The notes: generated by a model not told the origin, from the sequence alone. A stretch of 64,000 nt of DNA from Brachionus koreanus (GCA_016987375.1 PJRA01000403.1:62765-126764), one strand, 5' to 3'. Counted from the first letter of the stretch, positions 23,147 through 43,300 are shown. Program-made: numbers and translations.

Positions 23147-24560
23147 TTATTTGTTGATGGTCATTTTTTGTATTATAAATTTTTGCATTAAATAGATGGT
23201 TCGGTTCTCTAGAAGATCGATATTGAGTGTCTTGTGCATATACGTAATCCTTGTTTTTAGCGGAAAAAATTTTATCGATCTCAATACTTTATTTTGACTT
23301 TTTTGCAGTGAGTTCGATATCTTCTGAGTTGAGCACGATAGAGGAATAAAATAATAGTCGGTTAGTGATCGAATAGAGCTCTTAAAGATAATTTTGCATA
23401 GGTTGATTGAGTTGCTAAGCTTAAGTGTTTTTAGACGTCGGATTAAGTTACATTTAGGTAGAATTCTCTGAGTAAGAGATTTCAATAACGTGGTGAAACA
23501 AAGCTTTGGGTCGAGAATGACCCCTAGAAAGGTTGGATGCGGGTTAAGAGGGATTAGTTGGTCATCGATCGTTAAAGTCAATTTGTAGAGTCTTTCGTAA
23601 CTTTCTCTTCGGCCAGGGGTTGTAAAAACCATGTAGCAATTTTTTTCCTTATTTATTTTGAAACCCCAATTCGTACAGAATTTATTGATTTCATCTATAG
23701 CCAATTGAATTGCTCTCTGAATTTCTTTGAGTGAGTTTGCACTAAACCAGATACAAAGGTCATCCGCGAACAAAGCTTCTTGTAAATTTTCTGGGATATA
23801 TTTGGCGATATCACTGAAAAAAAATAAGAAATAGTGTTGGTGATAGACAACTGCCTTGTGGGACTCCGTTTGTGATATCGTATTCATCTGAAAAGACTCT
23901 GTTGAACTCAACTATGAATTTACGATCATGAAGAAATTGTTGGATCCATTTAATTAGAGAGTTCTCAAGACCAAGATTTTTTAGTTTACGGATTATTCCA
24001 CAGTGAGACGCCTTGTCAAAAGCCTTTTCTAAATCGAAGAAGACTGCTGCCGTGTATTGAAGTTTGTTGAAGCCATCTATCACACTTTGGGTCAGGCGAA
24101 AAATATGGTCATGAGTTGACTTACTTTTACGAACACCAGATTGACACGGTGGAAGAAGGTTATTTGTCTCTAGCTAGCATTGAAGTTTGGAATTAATTAT
24201 TTTTTCAAGCCATTTTCCCATGCAGTTTAAAAGTGAAATGGGCCTATACGAGTTAACACTAGAAGCACCAAGCATTTTTTCAGGTTTTTTTAATAAAGTA
24301 TGTCAATTTTTAAAGAAAATTTTAAAATCTACATAATTCAAAAAAAATATATTTATTTGAAAAATCCATTCAAAAGATATGAGGATTTAAAAATTTTTCA
24401 AACGAGTCAAAATGACTCGTTTGGTGCTTCTAGTGTTAACATCGTCGGGCGGATATATATTTTTATGATTAAAGAATATAGAAAATTTTATATTTTTTTT
24501 CAAACTAGGAAATTTTTCCTTGAAAATGGATTTGGACGATATGGATTTGAAAATTGAAAT
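23147..24560 (-). pseudogene. Non-LTR retrotransposon reverse transcriptase, decayed
   Basis: Reading right to left, the RT palm is recognisable. SYRPISLLN lies near 24250-24220, then a TAG stop at 24176-24174, SGVRKSKSTHDHIF, FFDLEKAFD, and the NGVPQGSCLSPTLFLIF block. A one-base frameshift sits in the eight-base A run at 23817-23824. After it comes the catalytic FADDL box (FADD in place of the usual YADD). The thumb follows with FLGVILDPKL, and the frame ends at 23147. The element is 5'-truncated, with no endonuclease domain. It is further interrupted by the TTAA-flanked MITE at 24253-24439. Removing the insert and one TTAA leaves the frame open across the junction, so the MITE landed in an already inserted LINE. 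Jockey/CR1-like by eye. Confidence 0.85.
24253..24439. mobile_element. piggyBac-like MITE with TTAA duplication
   Basis: The 15-bp terminal inverted repeats are perfect: CACTAGAAGCACCAA at 24257-24271 and its complement at 24421-24435. TTAA flanks both sides (24253-24256, 24436-24439). A subterminal palindrome AACGAG-TCAAAATGA-CTCGTT abuts the right repeat. TTAA target duplication is characteristic of piggyBac transposons. The 179-bp body is non-coding, so it must have been moved by a transposase supplied in trans. Confidence 0.82.
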
Positions 24561-27023
<2,463 letters not shown>

Positions 27024-28302
27024 ATTTAATTCAACGAAAAAAGCAAAAAAATCTCTATTGTAATAAATTTCGATGTCTATTTGTTTTAATTACATTTTAT
27101 TGTCCAATCGATAGATGTAGGCTTTTTATAGATGCAAACGAAATTGAGTCGTTTTAATTTTTTATTTTTTTTTTTGGTTATTGGGCAAAAATCAAGTCTA
27201 AAAATGGATTTGAATTTGCTTTTAAAGCAAAGTTTTTCTTTTTTTTTTATTTTCTCTTCTGTTATTAAAAATATTTTAAATTTAAATAAATAATTTCTAA
27301 AGTCAATTGGATTTTTTTTTAAATAATCGATTCAATTTGTAAAAATTTTGGCTAGCTTAGCTTTCAACAAAAAAAACTAACACTAACCACACGCTTTTAG
27401 ACCTGATTCAGAAGAAATTTCTAAAATTAATTTGCACAATCATTGAATTTAAATTTTAATGCTAAAGGTGCATTAATTTTTCAATTTCGTTTATTTTCTT
27501 TCAAATTTTCATTAATTTCATACCATGATTAAAATTTTGTAACATAATAAAAAATAGAAAAAATTTTTTTCAAATTATTCTACGTTTTAGTGACTAATAT
27601 GTTTGTTCAGGAGAGCTTTATTTAATTTTATTTTATTTAAATGAATAAAAAAATGTAAACGTAGATGGAAATTAAAGGGCCGAATAATGAAATTTTATTT
27701 TTTTCAAAAGAGAAATAATATAAATTTAAGAAAAAACATGCTAAATTTGAACATAAAAAATTAGTAATTCTAATTGTGATTGGAATTTTTCGCATCATCT
27801 TTTATAAGCAATTATTGTTATTTCTCATTGAATGTTTATTAGATTGTTTCTTCTGGTTTTTTAACTAAATTTAGATAACTATGAATATGTAAAAAAATTA
27901 GCAGATAACTATACCCATTTAATTTTTAATATTAACTTAAAATTTTTTGAAATAAGATGAAAAATTTTTAAATGAGTTAATTGTTAACAAAATGCAAGAA
28001 CAAGAATTGTTCCGATTAAACGACTGTACTCTAATTTTGTCACCAATTAGAATTAATTTGTGACGGATAAATTTCCAAAAACTCATTGCTTGTAACCGTT
28101 CCAAGTTTGATTATATCAGTGTAGTTTCAACTAACATTTAAAGCTAACCATTAAATTAACTATAGTTTAAGATAACGAAAGCTTTCTAAAATGTATTGAG
28201 CTTACATTGTTTTCCATTAGTCAATATTTCTTAAACACAACGATTCAGATTCATTTTCAAATATTTTTTTTTTATTTAGCTCTATTTTACTTGGTTTAAT
28301 TA
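27024..28302. other. Intergenic, AT-rich
   Basis: Begins with the 3' flank of the intronless helicase gene (AATAAA near 27061). No gene, tRNA or recognisable transposon up to the miniature LTR element. Confidence 0.5.
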
Positions 28303-28455
28303 TGTGATATGGTGACATCTCCGCCAATATCACTGGATTAGTAAACTAACTAAACCCTGAGTGTTTAAGTTAGAATGAAGCATAAAAAGCTGCTCCTAAA
28401 CGTCTAGCGAGAAGATCGGATAGACGGGCCCAAGGATACTAATTTAAACATTACA
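28303..28455 (+). repeat. Left long terminal repeat
   Basis: 153 bp, TG...CA ended. Contains the 9-bp TGACATCTC insertion absent from the right copy. Confidence 0.85.
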
Positions 28456-28666
28456 ACTGGCGACGAGAATAAAAGTCCCTGAAGACTAATAAAAGTGCTT
28501 CTCGGTGGCAGTAATGTTTATAGTGCGTGCAGTGGCTTCCTGGCAATTGTCAGTTAGTACCTGGGAAAAATAATAGTCTATGACTGGTCCCGGTCATTAA
28601 TGATCCGGCAGTGGTCAAAATGATCGACAGTTCCCTAGCAGTCGCTATAAAAGCGGGGGAGGAAGA

Positions 28667-28810
28667 TGTGATATGGCGCCAATATCACTGGATTAGTAAA
28701 CTAACTAAACCCTGAGTGTTTAAGTTAGAATGAAGCATAAAAAGCTGCTCCTAAACGTCTAGCGAGAAGATCGGATAGACGGGCCCAAGGATACTAATTT
28801 AAACATTACA
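28667..28810 (+). repeat. Right long terminal repeat
   Basis: 144 bp, directly preceded by the polypurine tract AAAAGCGGGGGAGGAAGA. Confidence 0.85.
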
Positions 28811-29448
28811 ATTTAACAGTTTATTAAAAAATTTAGCCTAAAGTATACATAAAAGAATCGTTATTTAAATTATCACTACGAATAAAGTTTCCTTTTAAAA
28901 TGCTTACTGATTATGCATAGATATGGGATATGGCATAGAGTACATAAAAGTAGCTGTTAATTTTCTATTAAAGATTCATTAAAGAAAAAAGCACTTTTCA
29001 AAGTTCATAAAAATACAAAAACTCACAATAAGGGAATCCTCTATCTCAAAGCCAAAATTTAATAAAATAATTTTTTTATCTTTTCCGTTAAAAAAAAGAT
29101 AGACAGCTTTGATTAAAAAATAAACATAGCAGTCTTTACCAACCTCATTGACAATATATCCATTTTTTAAACTTGTTATTTGTTATTATACGCTTAAGAA
29201 AACATTAATTTAATTTTATAATTTTTGTTTTTTGTTCCAAAATTCACAATGCCAAATGTTTTCTGCTATTGAAAAATTTTCAGATAATTAAACTTGAAAG
29301 TTATAGTAAATCATTTATTCTAAAATTAATTAATTATTATTAAATTAAATTTTTAATTTTATTAGCTTTAGACTAAGGTTAAAGAGAAATACGAGAAATC
29401 TGTATTTCAGAAATTTTGTTTTGTTTTAAATTATTCAATTGTTATCGA
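28811..29448. other. 5' flank of fucosyltransferase gene
   Basis: AT-rich. A possible splice acceptor (CTGTATTTCAG, ending 29410) lies just before the coding frame and could end a 5' UTR intron. No other feature seen. Confidence 0.4.
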
Positions 29449-32400
29449 ATGTTGATTAAAAAAAAATTTCTTTTATTTCTTTTATTATTATTAATATATT
29501 TAATATATGTGTTGATATTTTTGCAAAATTTTAATTTAAACAAAAGCGCAACAAAGATTAGTTCTTGTTCACCTTATAATCAGCACATGAAAAATGAACA
29601 ATTTGAATTCGACCAAATTAAATATCCCCAGTCAGTTTCATTACACAGAAATAAAACAATTAATTTCAATTGTTTAAATTCTCTGCCACAAATTAATAAA
29701 ATATTATTATGGAATTTATTCTTAACTCTACACGATTTTGGTTTCGGAATTGGCTTACGAGAACCATTCATCCGAAATTCATGCCCAGTGACCAACTGCG
29801 AAGTGTTTAACAATCATTCACGATTGAATGAGGCTGATCTAGTAATTGTTCACGTATTAAATGAAATTCCTCCCATACCAAAAATAAGACCCCAAAACCA
29901 GAGATGGATTTTTATGATTTTTGAATCACAAGTTCACAGTCCTGATTTTTCTAAATACAACAATGTTTTCAATCTTACGTCAACACACGGCATAGAATCA
30001 AGTTTTCCACGATTGATTGGCTCATATCAATTATTCGAATGGGCTTTAAATGAAAACTTTGATGAAAATAGAGATTTTTCAGCAGGAAAAAAAGATTTTG
30101 CTGTTGCTGTTATAAGCAATTGTCGATCGAGTAGCGGTCGATTAGAGTATATAAAAGAGCTTAAAAAGTACATTTCTGTCACACTTATTGGCAAATGTGG
30201 TGGCATAAGATGTGAAGATTTTTACAAGACTAAATCGACAGCTTATTGTAAAGATCTTGTTTCTACAACTCATAAATTTTATCTTTCATTTGAGAATTCA
30301 ATTTGTGATGGATATATAACAGAGAAATTTTTTGTTCCTTTAAAATTTGATATTATACCAGTGGTTCTTGGTGGTGGCAATTATAGCTATTTTGTAAGTA
30401 AATTTTAAAATAATCTATTTCACTATGTTAATTATACTTTAGTTTATGGTTAGACTAGTAAAATAGTAAACCAATATTCATTCATCTAGTGATAGATTTA
30501 TTTAAAAATAACAATAATTTAATTATGGGTGATGTCTAAAAATTGGGAAAAACTCGTTTATTTTAAAAGATATTTAAATAAGAAATAAAGCTTTAGGTTG
30601 CAGCTGAATATGTTAATATAGTTTATTTTGCGGAATTTTCAATAATTCCATTTCACCAAACATCTGATATTGCTGACAAATTTTGGCTGTAATTTGTATA
30701 ATTATCTTATTAAAAATTTTTTTTTGTATTCCTCTAATTCTATCATCAATCAAAAGATACTTAGGTTTTCTATTATATTATTTTTTATAATTAAAAATAT
30801 AGTTTGAGTTTAAACCCAGGCAGTTTGGAAAAGAGCTTAGTCCATCCTTTCAGTCGAATGAAAAAAAACATGACTTTTTATAATTTCGAATATAGAAATT
30901 AATATGGTCATATGATCAATAATATGTAATATTAATAATAATAGATATATAGTCTTTGTTTGTTGGCGAATTAGCTCTTCAATTAGTGCATATTTGTTTA
31001 AATAAATTTAAAGCCCCATGGGCAGAATAATATTTCTAAAAAATAGAAAAGAAAGAAAAAAATCAAATATAAAAATTTAAATACATTATACATAATGAAA
31101 AAAATTGTAAAAAATATGTCTTAAGGAGGTTATTTAATATTTAAATAAAAATTAAGAAAAATTAAGGTGGTTAAAGTTGAATTTCATTTTAAATTTGCAA
31201 ACGCATCCGGATGATTAGTCAGCATACCCCTAAAGGCATTATGCCAACCTCCATTATTAATTTTATTTTTAAATAAAAAGTTAGTATTTTTTTTGAAGTT
31301 GCTAATAAATATTTAACAAAAAAGATAATTTGACTTGGCTAAATTAATTACTCATATTGCTAATTAAATTTATTATAAAATCAATTCGATTCGAATACCA
31401 ATAGAAGCCAGAGGAATCGTTAATTTTCTATAGAATAAAACATCTTAGTTACAGAAATACATGGTTACAAATGGCACAAAGCTCATGAGAAGAATTCAAA
31501 ATTCAATGCACACATAAAGGCAACTCTTTATAAAGCCAAAAATTTTTTTTTTCATTTTTTCGCGTCATTGACAATACCTCAAAATTTGCCATGACTTTGT
31601 ACAAAATTAAAAATAAATTCTGTCTCAACTTTTAGGCATCACCCATTTATAGGGTATCTTTAATGACTAGTTAGATATCAAAAACTTTTTTAAGCTTTTG
31701 ATGGGTTAAAAAGCTATTATTAATAAAAGTTTTTAACACTAAAAATATCGAGAGTGTTTTTAAATTTTAAATTTAATGAGATTTTCTACTGATGATAATG
31801 ATTTATCTCACTTTTTAGTTTTCTTGCTCTGGTCCGGCTAGCACGCTGGCTTTAAACGGTGCTAACTAACCCTTTTTTAAAAAATTGAAGCTTAAATAGT
31901 TTTTGATAAAAATAAAATTTTATAAAATAGCTTTTAAAAATCAAGTATTTTGTATTTTGTTTTGAATTCGGCAAAATGAAAATAATTTTACATTTTTTAT
32001 GCAATATTTAAGAAATTTTTTAATTTTTTTTATGCTTATCAAATAATTTGAGAGAGTTTTTTTTATTTTCTGAAAAATTGCACAAAAAATCTAGAAATAT
32101 GAAAATTTAAAAAAATGTAAAATTATTTTCATTTCACTCCTAAACTAAAATCGAAATTAATTTTCAGAAAAATTGAATTTTTATTTAAAACAAACCGGGG
32201 TTTCTAATGTTTAAGTTTGAAAAAACAAAATTAAATTTTGAAAATTTAGTTTACACAAAAATAAAAGTTAAATAAAAAACAGAAAATTTTCCACAGTAGT
32301 CATAGCCATCTATCAGCAAGAAATATGATTTCTTTTGTACCATTTAAGACTTTTATGGCTAAAAACTCGCATAATCTATTTTGGTATTGGTTTTTGAATT

Positions 32401-33357
32401 CTCTTCTCCAAACCATTAAAAAGAAAAGATGAAAATCAGAAAAAGAAAAACCTGGACTAAAAGCTGAATGAGGAAAAAGTCCAGAGCTCAGATGTCACGA
32501 AAATCTGAAACGAATAAAAAGTGAATTACTGTTTGTTTATTCCACCAGAAATACAATTTAACTTTTTCTATCAATCGCTATATTGGCTTAGATCCTTTTT
32601 TCCTTCCAAAAATGATATGATCACACTAAATTTTTTAAGCTAATCTTGTAGCCCTCTGACTTTGAGCACATTTCACTTTCTCTTATACATATTTTATAAA
32701 TTGCTGCTGTTGTTTTGGTTTGTTTTTCTTACTATTCATAAAATAATCTCATTCAGAAAAAGGAGATTCTTTTTAATTTCAATTAGTTCAATCCTCTTTT
32801 TCACAAATAATCAAGTTTATCATTTACAATATATTATAAAATTTAGCAAATCTGACAAGATAGCTCATAATATTACTTTTTCTAATAAAAAAAATTTAAA
32901 TTCTATTTTGATAAAAATTATAAGATATATTTTAAGCATTAAAATTTGTAATTTTGAAATTAATTTTAATAAGGTACCAAAGTCCGGATTTATTGACGTG
33001 TTAGATTTCCAAAGTCCAAAGGATTTAGCAAATTATCTAATTTATTTGGATCAAAATAAAACAGCATATAATTCCTATTTTAAATGGAAAAAATATATCA
33101 AACCAATTCGTTCAATAATGAGTACAATATGTGATATGTGTATTCAAATGAAATTAGACAATTTTTTTCCACCCAAGACAACAATTTTATCCAAAATTGA
33201 TAGTATTTGGAGTAAAAAAAAAAGTTGCAAACTTCCTAAGTTCGATGAAAAAAAGAACTTTTATCTTCAAAATTATGATCAAAATACACGGATTAAAATC
33301 GTTTCGAGAGAAAAAAATATTTCTCAAAGTTTAAAAGTGAAATATAATAATATCTGA
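29449..33357 (+). CDS. Alpha-1,3-fucosyltransferase-like (GT10), 442 aa
   Basis: Two exons, 29449-30393 and 32974-33357, joined in phase 0. A short cytosolic head is followed by one hydrophobic helix (about 5-25), giving a type II Golgi membrane topology. The catalytic domain carries the GT10 donor-binding segment: FYLSFENSICDGYITEKFF, then PLKFDIIPVVLGGGNYSYF at the end of exon 1. Exon 2 opens with VPKSGFIDVLDFQSPKDLA and YFKWK, the expected continuation, with no residue missing at the joint. Members transfer fucose from GDP-fucose to GlcNAc in N-glycans or Lewis-type glycans. The C-terminal extension after YFKWK is Lys-rich and longer than usual. The first ATG in frame is 29449. The 2580-base intron is far larger than most in this window and holds a MITE (31974-32134). 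Confidence 0.88.
31974..32134. mobile_element. MITE in fucosyltransferase intron
   Basis: Perfect 25-bp terminal inverted repeats at 31974-31998 and 32110-32134 (core GAAAATAATTTTACATTTT) enclose 111 bp of non-coding DNA. No target duplication is certain. A non-autonomous element or a long hairpin in the pre-mRNA. Confidence 0.65.
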
Positions 33358-36300
33358 GATCAATAAATTTTTTTTGTTAAGTAATGGGTCCGTAAATATT
33401 TGATGTTATAAAATTTTGGACCTTTATTTTGTAAGAAAATATTTTTTGAAATTAAATTTTTCTTTTCTTTCTAATTATTTTACTTAGTTTTCTTATAAAT
33501 ATTTTTCTTATTAATATCAAAGAAGCGAGGTTCGTTTTGCACCATAATGGTAACAGAATAGATTTCTGAACAACGTCTTGAAATTTTGTATGAAAAATTT
33601 AAAGCAATTCACAACGAATTCGGAAAATAATTCTATATTTTTAAATTATCTAGTTTTTTTAATAGAATAATAGCATTTTTATGTTTAATTACTGGTTAAA
33701 TCTGGTTTAATATATTTTATATATTTTTAAATTATTTCTTAAATAAAAAATTTAGTTAATTATATTTATTGCTGATAAAACCAATCAATAGTTTAAATAA
33801 ATATTTATTTTTACAGATTTAAACAAAAAATTATTAACTTCTAACTCAAATTTTTTTCACTTAAATTAAAATCAAATATTTTTGCTTATTTTTTTTAAAT
33901 TTAAATATTCATATATGTTAAATATGTGATTTAATTAAGTCCAAAAATGGTTGATTAGCAAAAAAAATCAAAATAAAAATTTGAAACTTCTATAATATTT
34001 TTTCAAAAAAAAAGCAAAAAAGTCGCGTTTTTCTTATTTGATATACCATTCCCCTAATTTGCCAAAACCATGATCAAAAAATGGTAAAATTTTGGGTTTT
34101 TTTCAGTTTTCTTGTATCTCTTCCGCGGTTTACCCCTAAACCTCTGATTATTTTTGCATATTCTAAAACTAGACAAAATTCTGAACAAATCGTTGTTATG
34201 AAATGTATTTTTTGAACTATATGCATGCATTAAATATTAAAAATTCAGTTTTAATGCACGCATCAAATCCTAGAAGTAATTTTTTGAATAAAAAATTAAA
34301 TTTATTTATTAAGAAAATTAATTATTTTTTGCACATTTAATTACTCGCTAAAAACGAAAATTTTAATCCTGCCTTAAAAACAATATTTGAAAAAATATTT
34401 AATACACATGTTTAATTCCCGGAATAAAACCGAATTTACGATTTCTACCCCCGGGATTGTATTTTCGAGTTTACGGTAGATTAATATAAAAATAGAATCA
34501 AAAATGCCGGAATTTTTTTCACCTTTTAAGTGTAAAAAAATGTGATAATTTTGAAAAAATAGAAGGCAGTAAAATTTGAAATATTAGGAAAGCCTTTAAG
34601 GCACACCGCTGAACCACTTTAGTTTTAATTATAAAAGCAATTTCAATAAAGCAAAAAAATTAAAATTCATCAGTTTTTTCGTCATAAACTAACGAAACAA
34701 CGTCGATCAGAATCTTGGTCAACAAAGTGGCGTTTGGATAAGCGGCTATAAATATAAGATAAGATCAAGCGATACAGATAGGGAAAAGCTAATCATAAGC
34801 CTTTTAAAAGCAATAATCGAATAAGTCACATAATCAAAATCCTAAAAATTGCCGAACAATTTCAAAGTTAGGAGAGCGTAGAAAAACCCATAGCAAATTT
34901 TTCGGAACTAGCTAAGATCAATGACACGCCGAAATTCGCTTTAAAATGGCTAGCGATTTCCAGTGGCCATAAAAATATATTTGGTACATGGATATCAATA
35001 TCAGAACTCAAGTTAACACAGACATTCTCACTACCTATTCTTACAGAAGCAATTTTTTCAATAAAGCAGTGGTATTTACTAAACTATTCTTCTCGCTAAA
35101 GAAGCTTGGCCGACCAGTTCACCTCCAAATCAACAATCAAACAATAATGGGTTGTGGAAAACATTGGGGCTAAGTAGAATTGTTTATGCATAGTTGAAAG
35201 GATTAATATGGATATTTTCCATCATAAAATATTAAAATCCTAAATTTAAAAGACGTGTCCCTTTAAAGTCTAAGATAGTGAATAATTTTTATTCAATATG
35301 AATATGATTTATACAATATGAAGCTATTGAAGCTAAATTTTTAAATAATTATGCAATATAATAATGAGTAATCATGAAATTATTTAACAGGAATGAAACT
35401 TTAAATTTTATTTTTGGGAGAAAGTAAAAATTTTTCTTTCAAAAAAGTTACTCATTTTTATGACAACATATCTAACTATGTTCAAATTCAAAATAATTTT
35501 CTTTAGCTTCAATACAATTTTTCTTTTTAAAATAAAACAATACCAAAAGCTAAATAATTTATTACTTAAATCAGACGCAAACCAAATAGTAATCAAAGTT
35601 TTAATACACGTGAATTTTTATTATAAAAAGTCAGACTTTTTATGATTAAATTATGTTTTTTGAATTAGAAAATATTTAGGATTTTGGCTCTAGTTAGTGT
35701 GAGTAATAAGCAAAAAAAGTTTTTTAACTAAGCAACTCAATTTTTTTAAATCAGTTTTTTTTTAAACATAAATTTATAACTTTTCGGACAAAAAAGAATT
35801 AAGCTAGCTTTAATCTTTCGATTAGACTAAAAACTAAACTAGTTAATATTAGGCTCTATGCAACAATTTTCTCGACCTTTGAAATTAATTTTTCTATGCG
35901 ATTAGATAACACTAATTTTTAAGAATAAACTTTTTAATAGAGATAACTTTAAACATAAAAGCTGTAAACTATTCTTAAGTAAAGAGGTCCAAAGATTTAA
36001 ATACATAACAAAAAAGATTTAATAGCAAATTTAAGACAAACTATTTTACAATAAAAAAGGGCAAAAATTATGATAATAATAATATTGAGAAATTTAGCAT
36101 AAACACGAGAGTCTAAGTCATGAGGATTACAATTTTAATTCAGTAGCTTGGCTATCTAAGCAATTTTTAGAAAAAAAAAGCGCTCTTTAAGCCAAAATTA
36201 TAATAAAATTATAATCAAGCAATCTCGAAGAATAAATAATTTTTTTTCTCTTTCAAAGCTAGTTTATAAGATATTTTTGTAAAGTCGACAAAAAAGTTCT

Positions 36301-36382
36301 TTTTATAAATTGTTGCTAAAATTTTCAATTTTTTTCAAACAATATTAATTTTCTAATTTCCCAATTTTTTAAAGATTCTAAA
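33358..36382. other. Intergenic, with a possible decayed element
   Basis: Mostly AT-rich. 34680-35175 has higher GC and scattered codon-like stretches without a continuous frame, suggesting an old unidentified insertion. I could not assign it to a family. Confidence 0.4.
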
Positions 36383-40395
<4,013 letters not shown>

Positions 40396-43300
40396 ACAAC
40401 ACTGCAACGTCAACAACAGCTTTTATTTAATCAGCAGCAACTAAAAATTAAAAAAATCCCAAAAAAATCCAACAGCCGTAAACATTCAAGTCTAAGAATT
40501 AAATCAATATTCAACATAGTTTGGTTCTAATCATCTATAATTACAATTAATCTGAAGAACTACAAACATTTTTGTTGTGAGAAAAATGTTGAATTAGGTC
40601 TTAAATTCTAATGATTTTGTTTATGGTTTTCTTTATTTTTTTTCTTTTTGTTTTATTGTGTACTAACAAAAAAGTTATTTTTAAAAAAAACAAGGACACA
40701 CTTAATGCTGCTAGGATTCAAAAGTTGTTGGGTCAGAGCTGCCGTCCTTTGCTATTTCAAATCTCAGGAACTTTTTTTTTTGTCTATTTTAATTGCCAAA
40801 ATGCTACTAGTTCTTGTAAATAGGATTTGTTCCATTCACACGGCCGAAGTGTGTCTAATTTAATTTAAGTTAATTTTTTTTTAAAAAAAGCTTTTTTGTT
40901 TTTAAAAATGTCTTTTTTTCTCTTTTTTTTTTTGGCTATTTGAAAGAGACTAATTGTGTAAAAAAACAGTTGGAATCGGCCAAAGCCTGAAATGACCGTA
41001 AAAAATGCATATTTTTAGTCTTAATTCTCATTTTTTATAAGTATTTAAATTTTGTGATTTTTAGACAATTTTGGATTTAAATTCGACCAGACACTTCCTA
41101 GTCTTTCATTTTTTTTTTAATGTAAAAATAATATGTAATTTTCCTGGGGGGTTTGTTAAGCTGTAAAATAAATTGTCTAGTAAATTTGTAAATACGAAAT
41201 AGTATAAAAAATGAGAGGACTTATCACCGGAAATAAGCTTCCAATATTTTGTTTGAACAATTTCTTGCTAAGCATGTTACTACAAATATGTGTATTTATA
41301 CGGTGTTAAAACTTATTATTTATTGATTATTATATTTTTTAAAATTCATTTTAAAAACATATAAAAATTAAATTCTAGATTTTTTTTTCATTTGTCGTAT
41401 CATTAATGTAAAATGTTGCTGTTGTTGATGTATTTATCTAATAATTTAACTATTGAATAAAATTTTCTAAAAAAATAATTTTTTTGATCTTTGAAATCCT
41501 GGATTTTTTAATTTTACCATTCTAAAATTGAATTTCAACCAATTAATTGCAGATAGGTGCAATAAACAAACTTATTTATACCATTTAAAGTATTTTAAAG
41601 ATTTTTTGAGCAATTTTTTCATAACAATAATCTCGAATACAATTTAAGTTTTATTTCTTATTGAAGAATAAAACAACTTAGCTTAGCTAAAGATAAAGAT
41701 AAAGATAATCCTTCAATAGAAAATTTGTCTTTTTATTTTTTCATTATATGAAAATTTGTTATCTTATAGCTAAGAGGCTCAGCAATCCTTAATAAATTAA
41801 ACCTTAACATTTTTGATAGAAAAAAAAAAATTATAAAATAACTTAAAATACTAAGTATCTTGTTTTTAATTCTTAGAGAATTTTAATTAATTTTCAAAAA
41901 AAAATTCAATTTGTTTGCATATTTAAATTGGAAATTTTTATTAATCAGCAGTATCAGCAGGGCTTTCTAGAATTCTAGAGTTCGAAAATTTGTTTATTAA
42001 TTTTTGAAATCTAATGGAATATCATTGATTTATAAATGTTGCATCGGGTTTGCATTTCAATTTGCATGAATAAAGGACTTTTATTGAACATATTTTCATT
42101 TGCATACTCAGCGTTGCATTGTTATTTTCGAAATTAATAATAAATATGACATTTTTTCCATTTTTCCTACTCTCGTTTTTCCTCTTATTTATTTATTTAT
42201 TTATTGCTTAGCTGAGGTAATATTATTCCCATCATTAATTAAAACATCATCTGATACAATTCATTGATGTCATTCTCAAGTATCCTTAAAATTTGTTGAA
42301 TATTGTAAACCTTGACTTAAAAGACCTTCAATTTATTAGATGGAACAAAGAAAATTTTTCTAGTGCCGATTCGGAATGGTTATGCTTTATTAAATTTATT
42401 TAAAACGATCAAATTACTAAATCAAGATCAAAAAATAACAAAAATTTATCACACAAGATATCTCGCTTGAATGGCGTTTTTTTTTCTAAGGCAAAATTAG
42501 CATTGAAATGCACAACGTCTTTATTATTTTTACTTAAATTGTGATAAAAATTAAAAAACATAACATCACTTTACATTTGATAATTATCTTTACTTAAGTA
42601 AAATTAATTAGCAAACTAAAATTTTTGATCAGTATTCATCTTTCTATTAAAAATCTGCGATTAGATTTAATTGCGCATTTAAAATGTCTTGATCATATTT
42701 GAAAAATGAAAATTTATCAAAAATTTAGTTTGCTAATTAAACTAACTTGAACAAAAATTAAATTTTTAAGAAAATTTACCATTTTTATAAAAATTTAACT
42801 TTTTTCTCTTTTTTAAAATGAATAATTAATTGAATTAAATTAATACATATTTAACTAATTTTTTATTTCATTTAATTGCAATCTTTGACTTTTTAGAGTT
42901 ATATTTTAAACGATTTTAGAAATGCTAGAATATAAAATATATAAAACAATTAATCTTATTTAATTTATCTTTTCTTTGATAAATTATTTTGTAATTAGAA
43001 TATCACATTTCGATTTAAGTTTCATTATTATCTTATTTATACATCAAATATTTTCAAAATTATATAATAAAATTCTACAATTCCCCTTTTTATTCGACTG
43101 GGTGTCACTGAAAATTTTACTTTTTTCAATGTTAAAAGAAAGAAAAAAGCCTGTTGAATCTAAATTGAATGACAAGCACTTATGTTACTCTAAAATGAAC
43201 TTTTTTTTAAGTGAAAAGTCTTTAAATTAATTTAAAGCATTTTTTTAAAGAAATAAGATTTTTGTTTTAATTTATTTTTAAATTAAAGGAAAATTTATTT

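Larger units (their letters stand above)
28303..28810 (+). mobile_element. Miniature LTR retrotransposon (TRIM type)
   Basis: Direct repeats of 153 bp (28303-28455) and 144 bp (28667-28810) are identical by eye except for a 9-bp indel near their 5' ends. Each starts TG and ends CA. Two bases after the left repeat comes TGGCGACGAGA (28458-28468), which looks like a primer-binding site for a tRNA 3' end. Immediately before the right repeat is a polypurine tract (28649-28666). The 211-bp interior has no coding capacity. This is the full set of cis signals of an LTR retrotransposon without genes, as in plant and insect TRIM elements. Near identity of the repeats implies a recent insertion. I could not find a convincing target-site duplication (AATTA on the left, ATTTA on the right). 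Confidence 0.85.

Noticed and set aside
34988..35173. 61-codon open frame in higher-GC DNA
   Set aside because: No recognisable domain in either orientation; probably part of a decayed insertion.
42976..43230. 84-codon open frame in the gene-poor stretch
   Set aside because: Composition typical of random AT-rich frames; no splice or family support.
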